Origin: Anagrus nilaparvatae
Taxonomy: Eukaryota; Arthropoda; Insecta; Hymenoptera; Mymaridae
Direction: 5' to 3'
Assembly: GCA_022575985.1 (NCBI GenBank)
Contig: JAKSXM010000288.1
Coordinates: forward strand, 3,499,501 to 3,563,500
Length of the DNA: 64,000 nucleotides
The translations under genes and the position numbers were made by a program. Below are positions 37,150-47,404 of this stretch, one piece after another. Every line of letters begins with the position of its first letter. Within the stretch, counting starts at the first letter, position 1. The notes under the pieces are model-generated. The model worked only from the letters and a program-made list of their open reading frames with translations. It made no database searches and had not been told where the DNA came from.

Positions 37150-38092
37150 GTCGTAGCCCCATAGGATAGTCGGTTTTATAGGCTATAAGCCGGCCCATAG
37201 AGTAATAATGCTCGAGCAAGCCTATTTCGCTATGAAGCGGGGCGCTCCAGTTTTATAGCCTATAAGCCGGCTTTTAGCGTATAAAGCTGAAAGATGTCAG
37301 CTTCATAGACAAATATGAAAATTTCGAAACTCTTAATTTTAAATAATATAAATTTACCAATATTATGTCATGAATTGTTTATATTTATGTTATAGCTTTA
37401 TTTACATTATATTTTACAAATTATAATAGTATTGTAAATATTTTTAGATTATCTTTATTTTCTTTAAAATTAGTAACAATAAAATAAATTGATAATTACA
37501 CCAATTTTGAGTACTTTCTTGTACTTTAGTCCACACTGACTTATTACCACGGCGAGTAGAGTAAAAATCATTAATTTTTTTATTAAATACAACACGATCA
37601 ACACTAACTTCTTGTATTTCACTATTTAATTTTTCCATGTTAATAATAAAAAAGTTGATTAAGAAAAATTTAGAATTATATGATATTAAACAACATTCAC
37701 GTTCAAGGAAAAGCGATAAACTAAAAATATTTACAATAATATAATATTTTCTTTCAAATATAAAATTATAAAAATTTATTAATATTATTATTATATTTAT
37801 TATAATAATTGATAGAATTTAATAATGTAAATAAAGCTATAAGATAAATATAAAGAATTCATGACATAATATTGGTAAATTTATATTATTTAAAATTAAG
37901 AGTCTCGAAATTTTCATATTTGTCTATGAAGCTGACATCTTTCAGCTTTATACGCTAAAAGCCGGCCTATAGGCTATAAAACTGGAGCGCGCAGCTTCAT
38001 AGCGAAATATGTCTCGAGCATTTTGCTCGAGCATTTTTACTCTATGGGCCGGCTTATAGCCTATAAAACCGATTATCCTATGGGGCTACGAC
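37150..38092. mobile_element. Non-autonomous DNA transposon with about 265-bp terminal inverted repeats
   Basis: Left end GTCGTAGCCCCATAGGATA; right end TATCCTATGGGGCTACGAC. The arms 37150-37412 and 37822-38092 pair over almost their whole length, with small differences such as an extra CTCGAG block on the right. Subterminal TTTTATAGGCTATAAGCCGG is itself palindromic and occurs twice per arm. Both flanks are TATATAT-like, consistent with a target duplication, though the simple sequence hides its true length. The 410-bp centre carries a small ORF instead of a transposase. Confidence 0.85.
37444..37638 (-). CDS. Small ORF inside the long-TIR element (64 codons)
   Basis: I do not recognise it. 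The first 50 residues (MEKLNSEIQEVSVDRVVFNK and onward, including DFYSTRRGNKSVWTKVQEST) look like ordinary soluble protein and not like translated AT-rich noise. The last 14 residues are Leu/Ile/Lys-only and may be intron or non-coding read-through. It may be a captured host or transposase exon. Expression is unknown. Confidence 0.3.
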   Translation of the reverse strand: MEKLNSEIQEVSVDRVVFNKKINDFYSTRRGNKSVWTKVQESTQNWCNYQFILLLLILKKIKII

Positions 38093-39227
38093 ATATATAT
38101 ACCGTCTTTTGCTTCATTGATTTTTACTTGTTCGTGCTTACATGCATTCAATATCTATAAGTATAGTACTTTTATATGCGACCCTTCAATGCCGATAAAT
38201 TGTTATAAAAGCCTGAACGATTATATATATTCTGTGGGCTCTTTTTTTTTGTTTTGACGTGTAATGTATGAAAATAGTTTCTAAGGAATAATAATTGGGT
38301 AAAATAATAGAAATTATTTTTTCCATTATTTAATTTATCAAGTATTGTTAATTTAATTTGGTAGTTTTATTGATGATTATATAGAAAAGTAATTGTTTGT
38401 GATTCTGTTACTTGAATTTTCAATTCAGGTAACCACTGCAAAACAAGTTTATGATTGCCAAAGAGGCTAATTTTTAAATATTATGTTAGAGTAATGGGAT
38501 TAATGATTTTTATTGATAAATATGTCTATTTCCTTAGGACTAAAAATAAATTTTTAAGCTGAAAATTAATTTTTTTTTTTGAAAGAGTATCAGTTTGCTA
38601 AATTTTTTAATTCATTTGAATGTATGGCTATTCAAATTTAAAAATGTGCAAATTGAGTTCCATTTGGACCTAAAAAGATTTTTTAATTATGAAAGTCAAA
38701 AAATCTTATCTATCTTTGTTTTTACTAAGTTTTTTCAAAAAATCATTTTTTTAAATTTATTATTTAAATGAGAAACAAATTTGCCAATATTGATCGGAGA
38801 GCGACTTACTTTTACTTATTTTAAAAATCGAGTAACTAATTTTACAAACTAAGAAGGCGCCAATTTTAAGCCAAATCTGTTTAGAGCAGATTTTGACGAA
38901 TATTTATGATGTGGACATTAAGTTGCCCTTATAGTATACTTATTAACCACACCAACTCATTTTCAATTAGCTTCCTCTGCAAACCCAAACGAATGGAATT
39001 TTGCAAGGTTGAAATTCTTTCCTTTTCTTTCGATATCATACCAGTGTCCGATACTTGGTTTCAAATAGTTTCTATTTAGAGGTAGAATAATTAACCAATT
39101 TTGGAGGTGCTTTTAAACCGTGTCGACAGTTGTGAAAATATAAAAATTTATATGGTATTTTTTCTCTGTATTTGATGAGATTCTTAAATATTAAAACACA
39201 AAACATTAGCCAATCGTCAAGATAGAC

Positions 39228-39716
39228 CTAGTTGGCTGTGTTAATATTAGATGGTTTTATATAACACTGCCTGGTTATTGATAATTTTGGCAATTGATCT
39301 ACAGAAACTTCTGTGACCTGCTTTATGAAACTTAAGCAAAAGTTTATATCACAAATATCTTGTTTCTTGTCAATTAGTAGTAATACGCGTACTGTCATGC
39401 GTTCCGAGCTACAAAATCTGAATTCTATGAAATAAAAATTTTGTCTAAGTTTATTTATTGGAAGATTTTTAGCTTCAATATAAATTTTTTCTAGCTTTGA
39501 TGTTAATTTAGTATTTTTAGAATGTATATAATATGAATCGTTGACGTGCATCTTAGTGTGATAATGATAAACGTGTGGAGTGAGAGCTATTATGGCAAAC
39601 GAATCCAAATCGTAATTGACAGTTTTTCCATTTGTTACCAATTTTCTTTTAAATAATATTTGTTTTTTTTTTAATGATTTTAAACTTAGTTTTTCTGCAT
39701 TTACTTGAGATGTCAT
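39228..39716 (-). CDS. Uncharacterised 162-residue protein
   Basis: It starts with ATG at 39716 (MTSQVNAEKLSLKSLKKKQ) and ends at TAG, with no frameshift. It is the longest uninterrupted frame in the window, which is unlikely by chance in DNA this AT-rich. The composition is soluble and basic with mixed residues; a mid-section reads IIALTPHVYHYHTKMHVN and a Cys-containing section FRFCSSERMTVRVLLLIDKK. There is no signal peptide and no transmembrane segment. Neither a known domain nor a family was recognised. It lies on the same strand as, and downstream of, a USP-like relic, with a 73-bp palindrome between them, so it may belong to the same mobile or duplicated unit. Confidence 0.45.
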   Translation of the reverse strand: MTSQVNAEKLSLKSLKKKQILFKRKLVTNGKTVNYDLDSFAIIALTPHVYHYHTKMHVNDSYYIHSKNTKLTSKLEKIYIEAKNLPINKLRQNFYFIEFRFCSSERMTVRVLLLIDKKQDICDINFCLSFIKQVTEVSVDQLPKLSITRQCYIKPSNINTAN

Positions 39717-39837
39717 TATTTTAGCTGTCCTTAGACATTTAGGTTTATCTAGTATTGTAACCTGTCTAGTATTTCTCTAATTTTTCGCGTCTGTTATCGA
39801 CTTTTGGTTTCTTTTTACTTAAATAATCATTTATTTT

Positions 39838-39910
39838 TAAATTAATAATTTAGAACGTGACTTTTACGAGCATTATGCTCGTAAAAGTCACGTTCTAAAT
39901 TATTAATTTA
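39838..39910. repeat. 73-bp near-perfect palindrome
   Basis: Two 36-base arms running from TAAATTAATAATTTAGAACG to TGACTTTTACGAGCAT, and their exact complement, flank a single T at 39874. I saw no mismatch. It lies between the stop codon of the USP-like relic (39954) and the start codon of the 162-residue ORF (39716). Confidence 0.9.
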
Positions 39911-39953
39911 AACTTCACTCCTTAATATCGAGCGATAAATAAAATTTGAATAA

Positions 39954-40645
39954 TTATTCAAATAAATTATCATTTATTTTTGTTTTAATGTCTTCAATAA
40001 GTCGCAAGTCTGTTTTGTTAATTGGTTTATTATTAGAAATTCTAAAAATAAAAATAATAAGATAAAAGAATAATAAGAAGTTTTACAAAGACAGTGAAAA
40101 TAATCCGGTTACCTTTTACTGCCATGTCCATCGGAAGTCTTTGCAGTAAGAATTGCTACTGTTGCAGCTTCAGGGGCAGTACTTTCATTTGTCGTCGTTT
40201 TCTAATTTTCATCATCATCGCTCAAAGTGATTGTTTCCACTCTTCTTGCAATGATGCTGCTAAAAGATGATGATTTTCTGGAATTCTTCTTTTATTCAAA
40301 TTTATTTTTTTCCTTTTTCTCAAACCTGTCGCATTCCGCTAATAATATTAAATATGGTGTTTTCAAAGACTGGCAAAAATCCAATAAAGTGTTCTCGAGT
40401 ATCTTCGTCATTGCATGTTATTATTTAATCCTTAAATAGCACTCTCGTTACATAGTCTCCACCAGTGAGAGAGTTTCCATAGTGGAGTACAACTCCTATT
40501 ACTTTGTAACATTTTTGGTTGATAATGTAGTTTGTTTTCCTTTTCATTGTTAAGTATACATCGTATTTCGTCGGTCCAGCTGGACTGTACCCAAAAATGT
40601 TCATATGTAAGAGCAGGAGTTTCCCGTTGATTTTATTGTAATAAT
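39954..40645 (-). pseudogene. USP-like (peptidase C19) C-terminal relic, copy B
   Basis: On the minus strand, 40645-40207 is a close inverted duplicate of 43565-44003 in copy A, covering the region from the central beta strands (MNIFGYSPAGP equivalent) through the His box to SLSDDDEN. The frame then continues as KTTTNESTAPEAATVAIL and on to GHGSKR, with a donor GTAACC after 40113. A last exon at 40041-39954 (ISNNKPINKTDLRLIEDI and onward) ends in TAA. Splice phases match (AG plus A gives Arg). Frameshifts and a stop codon break the catalytic-domain part, and the N-terminal half with the catalytic Cys is absent, so it is called a pseudogene. The tail may have been part of a real gene. Confidence 0.6.
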
Positions 40646-41531
40646 TTTTGGTATTTTACTATTTTACATGTAGTTACTCTTCTCCAGAGGTGTAAAGTGG
40701 GTGAAAACTACTCCTAAGTTTAAAAAATATAATTTAATTTATTTTAAGATACATTTTTTCCTCTTATTTTTGACCAAAAAAATAAATACTTCAAATTTAA
40801 GTTTTTAAACATTAACATAAGCTTTAGTCTTTTTCTATAAAATGGAATCTTTTCTTTTTTAAACCACGTCCTACGGTTACGTGGGTGTAAGACTTTTTGT
40901 GAAATTATTTTTCATTCGGATTCGGATTCAGCAATGCAAAATACCTATATTAAGCCTTCTAAATCCGGTTGTTGGTACCAGATTACCATTCCAATAACCT
41001 GTTATGTTTTTCTGATTTTGACCATTTTAAACATTCCAGGGCCCGTCTCCCTCCTTAAAAACCAAAAATTTTAAATATAAACTTCGTACGTTTTGGCTTT
41101 ATCTAAAGTATTAGCCTATTCCGAGGTGTCTTAAGTTCACTTTTTTTTGCACAAAATTGTCCAACTCTAGCAACTCATAACTTTTTTCAAAACCGCTGGC
41201 GAAAAAAAATTTAAATGGAAAGTTAGTACAAAATTATAGTCCAAGATACCCAATTGATGAGGGATGTGTAGAATGCTAATAATGCAACTTAGAAGAAGTT
41301 CGGAGACTAAGTGATAGTGGTAAACTCTTGCTACTTCATCTAAGAATTTTCGATGAAACCATTGCAGCGAAAAACCGGGCAAAACAAAGTTGCTATTTAA
41401 CTTTGCGGAGAGATTCCAAATACCTTATTAAGGGAAATATTACAAGGCAATAGCAGTATTATAAATATAAGTTATAAATATTAGTATATATTATTAGTAT
41501 CATAAATCAGAGACGGAACAGGAAGACCCCT
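40646..41531. other. Unassigned spacer between USP-like copies
   Basis: It contains a hairpin at about 40864-40884 (CCACGT/ACGTGG) and a diverged copy of the GGATTCGGATTCAG repeat at 40915-40940. No coding sequence was recognised. Confidence 0.4.
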
Positions 41532-41998
41532 AAATCACCAGAGTCTTGTACAACAACAATAAAATCGTAACTTGTAACGATGAATTAATATATGAGCACC
41601 TATCTAGTGAATTCTGCAGCTCTGGTGATACTCCATACTTGATACTTTTATCAGAATGCGAAAGGCTTACGTCAAAAATTTGTATATCATTCATAGAAAA
41701 ACAATTAATATATAAGGAAATTAAATTTCTGACATAGCGTGAAGGCAATTAAATTACCTAAATTGATTAAGAAACCGCCATCTTTTAGCAATAATAATGT
41801 CGAATATGTGAATACTATTTATAAATCTAAATCTACAGCAATTAATGCACCGAGGGCTTTTGATAAACAGAGTAGTAAAAGGTAACAAGATTATTTTTAA
41901 TATCTTTATTAAATTCTTTATTAATCTTTAATAACTTTCTTTTTAGAAATAGAACCGAGATTCCAGTTTTAAGACAGGGTGATCCTAACGACATCCAA
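41532..41998 (+). pseudogene. USP-like C-terminal relic, copy C
   Basis: The frame reads TRVLYNNNKIVTCNDE, then EHLSSEFCSSGDTPYLILLS, ECERL, matching VTRVLFKDKIITCNDD and SLDFCQSLEMLYLILLSEC of copy A. This corresponds to the last strands of a C19 domain. After a frameshift it continues with VKAIKLPKLIKKPPSF and ends in QSSKR at a donor (GTAACA, 41882). The next exon begins at 41947 with NRTEIPVLRQGDPNDIQ. Intron position and phase equal those of copy B. The His box and everything upstream are missing. Confidence 0.55.
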
Positions 41999-42059
41999 GT
42001 ATTATGGCTTGTCCTATATCCGTTTTTTTTAAATATTGACTTTAAACATCTTTAGCTTA

Positions 42060-42680
42060 TTGCATACGCTGACATCGTAATAACTTGTGCAAATAAGGCG
42101 AAACTGCACAAAAAAAAGAAAATACAAAAAAAAAAATTAAAAAAAAAAGGAAAAAAATGTATGGATGTTTGTAGGATAGAATGGTTTATTTTTTTTTTTT
42201 TGCTAATGAGAGAATCAGGACGAATGAATGATGGTTCGTTAAGTCCAGATCCAGGTGTCCACTTCGCACGAACCGGGAAACGCTTGCTGTTTTGCAAGTA
42301 TGCTGACGCGGGTCTGGAAGATCTGGCAGGTTTTTCATTTAACATATTTCTTTTCTTTTAGATTACAAGCTTCGTACAAGTACAAGTTAAGTGGAAAAAA
42401 TACCTGAATATTACGTAGTAGGTAGCGGTATGTAAGTAAGCAGATATTTAATAGGATAGATAGTTTTTTAGTAGGCCTACTGAAGAAGAGGATACACTTT
42501 AAAGAACCTCAAAGGGCTGGCAGTGGTAATGCTTGGCATCGGCCTACAGTGGTCTAGAGAACCGCTGGCACAGAGCGGTGGAAAGCTAACGGTGATAACA
42601 AGGCCGGCTTTGTGTGCTAGGAAAAGACCATTACACTTTATTCCGCATCTTTGTTATTATTCCACAACTCCAAGCTTCAC
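42060..42680. other. Unassigned, partly GC-rich stretch between USP-like copies
   Basis: Patches at 42230-42330 and 42480-42620 are much less AT-rich than their surroundings and probably derive from a transposable element. A 66-codon open frame crosses the first patch but shows no known motif. No terminal repeats were identified. Confidence 0.3.
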
Positions 42681-42770
42681 AATGATTGTTTATTAAAATC
42701 AACCCGCTGTCGTACTTCCAAGGGCACATCAATCATGTCTTATGGTCTTTCCCGACCTATTTTATTTTTA

Positions 42771-42827
42771 GGTTCCAATGGGGGTCACTTGCACACAGTT
42801 TGTGTGCGTTGACCCCCCCTTGGAAAA
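42771..42827. repeat. Long hairpin (GGGGGTCA ... TGACCCCCCC)
   Basis: The arms TTCCAATGGGGGTCA and TTGACCCCCCCTTGGAA enclose a second stem, TTGCACACA/TGTGTGCG. It forms an almost continuous stem of about 25 pairs. It is probably the core of a small foldback element. Confidence 0.7.
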
Positions 42828-43006
42828 TAAAGATCTTTAAAATAATTTTGAATACGCTTTTGCAAATTTTAGAAGAAGACGTATAAGTATACAAAATAAG
42901 TGTAAAACATAAATTGTTAGATAAACTTGTTTTAAAAAAATTTTATATAAAACCCGGACCTTTTTTATTGATGAAAATTTTTTAAATTGCTGATACAAAA
43001 TTCCGA

Positions 43007-44003
43007 CATATTATTTTCGGAATAAACGATCCGGGACATTCGTGCTTTACGATAGTTGCTTTTCAGCTACTAGTGAATTCTGAAGCTGTTAAAGAAATTG
43101 CAAATGAAGATGATAAATTTTTGCTAAAAATTGACTTGTTCTGGTATCAGAATATGGATTTGATTATACGAGAATTACGAAAAAACATATGCTAATCATT
43201 ACAAGAAAAGATATATATAGGGAGGAAAAAGATCAGGACGCTCAGGAATTTGTTTATGATTTCATATATTTTTGGGGTATTCATGATTTATTTTATTATG
43301 CCGATCATAAGAAATTGTTCTCATGATTATTACGACAGAGACAAATAGGTGGACGTTAGTAAAATTTTTGTCTACATTTTTTTACGTAACTCATATTTTA
43401 ACCTTGTTTTATTAAATTTTTCTTCATTTAGGCTTAAAATTTTTAATTTGGCTGACAATAGGGTTCATGACCTAATGGAGATTATTAAAGCCAATAGTAC
43501 GAGACCTTTTCCAAGTGATCTTTTATGTCAAAAGTGTAAGAAAGAAAATTATACTCAAAATATTACAATAAAATCAACGGGAAACTCCTGCTCTTAGATA
43601 TGAACATTTTTGGGTACAGTCCAGCGGGACCAACGAAACACAATGCTTACTTAACAATGAAAAGGAAAACAAACTACATTATCAACCAAAAATGTTACAA
43701 AGTAATAGGAGTTGTACTCCACTATGGAAACTTTCTCGCTGGTAGACACTATGTAACGAGAGTGCTATTTAAGGATAAAATAATAACATGCAATGATGAT
43801 GACACTAGAGAACACTTTTCATTGGATTTTTGCCAGTCTTTGGAAATGCTATATTTAATATTATTATCGGAATGCTACAGGTTTGAGAAAAAGGAAAAAA
43901 ATAAATTTGAATAAAAGAAGATTTCCACCCGAAAATCATCATCTTTTAGCAGCATCATTGCAAGTAGAGTAGAAACAATCACTTTGAGCGATGATGATGA
44001 AAA
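43007..44003 (+). pseudogene. USP-like ubiquitin-specific protease (peptidase C19), copy A, frameshifted
   Basis: USPs remove ubiquitin from proteins with a Cys-His-Asp/Asn triad. A Cys box GINDPGHSCFTIVAFQLL begins near 43019, with the catalytic Cys at 43043-43045. Then come the Cys-box-2 motif QDAQEF (43234-43251), a CQKCKKENYT zinc-knuckle-like segment (43526), LLLLDMNIFGYSP, the His box GRHYVTRV (His at 43747-43749) and ITCNDDD with the third triad residue, ending in YLILLSEC. The order of these blocks is that of the C19 fold, though the domain is short. At least two frame changes and stop codons interrupt it, which could in part be introns. The neighbouring copies B and C share the C-terminal half. 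A homologue outside mobile DNA is not evident here. Confidence 0.65.
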
Positions 44004-44064
44004 TACTGATCTGGTGAATTTTTTTATTACCCCAAAAAAGGGGTATTTTTGATGTATTAACACC

Positions 44065-44337
44065 TTAAGTGCCCAGATTTAATCCACATGGGTTTCTTGG
44101 GTCGCTGATCACGAATTTTGTGGTCCTAACTATGAAAAATTGGCGCTTTACCCTTAAATTAGCAAAAACTACCCCTAAAAATTAAATTAGCAATAACTAC
44201 CCTTAAAAAGGTTATTTTTTATCAATTTGATATTTTAAATTTTAAAGATAAGGTGCCAATTTTTAGTAGACAGGGCTCTTAAATTCTTGATCAGCTATCG
44301 AAAAAAACCATGTGGACCAAGTCTGGACACTGACAGC
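44065..44337. repeat. Degenerate foldback element
   Basis: GTGCCCAGATTTAATCCACA and TGGGTTTCTTGGGTCGCTGA pair imperfectly with the rightmost 60 bp, which read TTCTTGATCAGCTATCG and CCATGTGGACCAAGTCTGGA. The inside repeats AGCAAAAACTACCCCTAAA-like blocks. Confidence 0.55.
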
Positions 44338-45628
44338 GTGAAAATAGCAAAAATATCCTTTTAGGAGGGTTTTTGCTAATTTTAGGTTGTTCCACCAATT
44401 TCTCTTGGAAAAACCCCCAGTAGAACAAATCTGATGGTGCCCGGAACTTAACCCCCCCCCCCTCTTTGTATGTTGATTGAAGTACTATTGAATTTTATTT
44501 AAAATAGACCAATTACTCGATTCATTCATGTAAACTTTAAAACAAATAAAATGTGTTATAATTTCAATTAAAATTTTTAGCCATTTCTAGATTCTAGATG
44601 ACTTTCTAGGATGATTCAAAATAGAACTATTCTTTTCTAATTATACCTAAAACAAAATAAATATTTTTTTATGTATAATACATAAAATGTAAATGTCCAA
44701 AAATTTAACTCTGTAGATCATTTTGATACGAATAAATAAACTATCTAGAAAAGTAACTATAAATAAAAGTGTAATATGTAATTCTAAAAAACTACATAAA
44801 TCCATCTTATATAATAAAATTGATCGTGCTAAAAATGATAATAATCTTTTTTTTTTCTAATTTGTATGCAAAAATTTTTAAGTATCCATATCCGTTATAA
44901 TGTAAATGTAAAATTCAAAAACGAAATCAAAAATTTTAATACTGCAGTAAAATTTTTATATTTAAATACAATTTAAAAGTCTTATTAATATTGAAAAATT
45001 CGAGATAATTCGTATTATGTATAATAAATTATATACTCTATTTTAGTTTTTCTTTAAAAATTTCAAGTTGTGTAAAAGAATTGATTCTAGCCTACATGTA
45101 TTTCGTGCTCGCGCACATTTGTATTATATTAAAATCCTCCTGCATTTTAATACGTATTCAATGCCGATAAAAATCGTTACTTGAAATATATATGGGCCAT
45201 TTCAGATAATATCCATTCATGAAATGTCAAAATTGAGATTAGTACTTGAGTTAATATGATTTTTCTCTTACTTGAAGAATTTCATTATTATTATAAAAGT
45301 TAATTTCTCCAGGTAAATTTCCAAGTTTGAAATTTCATGATACTGAAATATAGGGTAATTTGCGAGGTAGTTTGACAAAAAGTCTATGGCATACATATTA
45401 TGTTAGGTGAATTATTTGCGAATGTTATAGTTTATTTTGATTTTACTTAATTTTAGTAATAAATAAATTGAAAGTAATATTAGAAAAAACATAATTAATT
45501 GTAACAGTTTTAACTTATACTCCCTAATTATTATAAGTAAGAATACTAGAATCAAAATAATAAAAGGTCCCTAAATTGAAATTATCCATATATATAAGTC
45601 CATAAAGCTAAAATATTCTAAATCCATT
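44338..45628. other. Unassigned AT-rich DNA
   Basis: Nothing beyond a C10 run near 44451 and simple AT tracts was recognised. Confidence 0.4.
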
Positions 45629-45632
45629 TTAA

Positions 45633-46610
45633 CCCATTTACGTCCAAGCGGACGTAAACGGAAAGTCAACAAAAAAATAGGTTCCCGTATAGATAGAGGC
45701 TTTTAAATTGCATGTCTAAAGTAAAATTTCATTCTCTTACCGAATCTGAAGTCAGATTTTACTTACGACTCTTTCAAATGCCCCAAAAATAGGGGTGATT
45801 GGGGTGAAAAAGGGGTTAAAATAAAAATGACGGTAAAATCAATATAAAAATAAAAAATTGATACCAAAAAACATTGAAAATTACTTATTTGTGTAAAAAA
45901 CTTACATTTTTTAGGTTTATGGGATATTTAATTGGATTTCAACCCTTATATTGCAACTAGGGGTAGTCATCCCAAAAACTTCAAATATTGTTTTTTTAGT
46001 TCCAAATCGGTTCTAATAGGTAAATTTTACTCCTAATTTCATTTTTTGAATTTGTTTTGAGCTAAAACGCTTCTATAAGCGTAAAAATAGGGGTAATCAG
46101 GGCTAAATGGAACCTATAGAATTTATTATTTTTATATAGGAAACTAAATTTTAGAATTTTACGTTCACAGAAGCGTTTTAGCTCAAAACAAATTCAAAAA
46201 ATGGAATTAGGAGTAAAATTTACCAATTAGAACTGATTTGGAACTAAAAAAACAATATTTGAAGTTTTTGGGATAACTACCCCTAGTTGCAATATAAGGG
46301 TTGAAATCCAATTAAATATCCCATAAACCTAAAAAATGTAAGTTTTTTGCACAAATAAGTAATTTTAAATGTTTTTTGGTATCATTTTTTTATTTTTATA
46401 TTGATTTTTCCGTCATTTTTATTTTAGCCCCTTTTTCACCCCAATTACCCCTCTTTTTGGGTCATTTGAAAGGGTTGTAAGTAAAATCTGACTTCAGATT
46501 CGGTAAGAGCATGAAATTTTACTATAGACATGAAATTTAAAAGTCTCTATCTATACGGGAACCTATTTTTTTTTTGACTTTCCGTTTACGTCCGCTTGGG
46601 CGTAAATGGG
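45633..46610. mobile_element. TTAA-flanked foldback MITE (978 bp), piggyBac-like ends
   Basis: It begins CCCATTTACGTCCAAGCGG and ends CCGCTTGGGCGTAAATGGG, and both sides are flanked by TTAA (45629-45632 and 46611-46614). The two arms, each about 460 bp, are inverted copies with only scattered mismatches and leave a loop of roughly 60-70 bp. TTAA duplication and a CCC start are the signature of piggyBac-superfamily elements. There is no transposase, so it would depend on an element elsewhere. Confidence 0.85.
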
Positions 46611-46620
46611 TTAACCCCCC

Positions 46621-46881
46621 GAATATCGAATATCGAAATTCAAAGAAGTATGGAGCAAAATAAGGGTTGAGGTTAAGCCTGGACAAATATGTGCTAGTTT
46701 ACTTGGTACAGTTGATAAATATATGAATAACGGAGATTGTGGTGGTACATTAAATATCAATAATAGAATTGCTGGTGTAGCTTCATGGATCATTTCTGGT
46801 TAAAAAATTGATGACTTTTCAGTAGTTTATACAGAAGTCACTTACTATCGTCAATGGATTGAAAAACATGTTGAATTTTAA
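46621..46881 (+). pseudogene. Trypsin-like serine protease C-terminal relic
   Basis: The frame reads KEVWSKIRVEVKPGQICAS, then NNGDCGGTLNINNRIAGVAS and WIISG. After an in-frame TAA (46801-46803) it continues with VVYTEVTYYRQWIEKH. This is the end of a chymotrypsin-fold (S1) protease: the GDSGG box, the SW strand and the terminal YT-x-V-x2-Y-x2-WI helix. The catalytic Ser codon has become TGT (Cys, 46738-46740). With the internal stop and the missing His and Asp halves it is a dead fragment. It abuts the foldback element at its TTAA, but no protease sequence was recognised on the other side. Confidence 0.75.
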
Positions 46882-47404
46882 TTAAAAATTGATTATGAAT
46901 AATATAGAATAAAATAATATGCTCGCCTATATTTTTATAAACTACTAATAACTATAAAAGTATAATTTCTGCCTCCGATGCACTTTTATACATTGTTTCT
47001 TTGTGGTTTAGTAAGATTATTTTTTATTTTTTTTTTATTTTGTAGTTTCTTTGTTTCAATTGCTTCTATCACTATAAATATAAATAATATTATGTTCGAT
47101 TATTCCAATAACGTTTATTTTGCATATTATTATATGAATAAATTATTTTATTTAATGACATACAGAAAAGTTATTGAAAATTAACTTCGTTTATTATTTA
47201 ATAAAAATAATTTGTCAATAAATTTTAAGTAATTTATTTATTATCAAATCGGTTTTTTTGAACTTATTGACGATATAAATATAATATACCAAAAGGTACC
47301 AATTTCAAATAAGCTTAAACAGAAAATCAGAGATAAAGAACCAGATTTCAGGTTTTTAATCCTCAATGGACGTTTCCTTTTACTAAATCTTTATTTTTAA
47401 AAAA
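46882..47404. other. Unassigned AT-rich DNA
   Basis: No gene or element was recognised. The open frame at 46978-47184 is Phe/Ile/Tyr low-complexity. Confidence 0.4.

Noticed and set aside
42480..42620. GC-rich patch considered as an RNA gene or rDNA piece
   Set aside because: No cloverleaf or rRNA core could be folded or recognised; more likely a transposon remnant.
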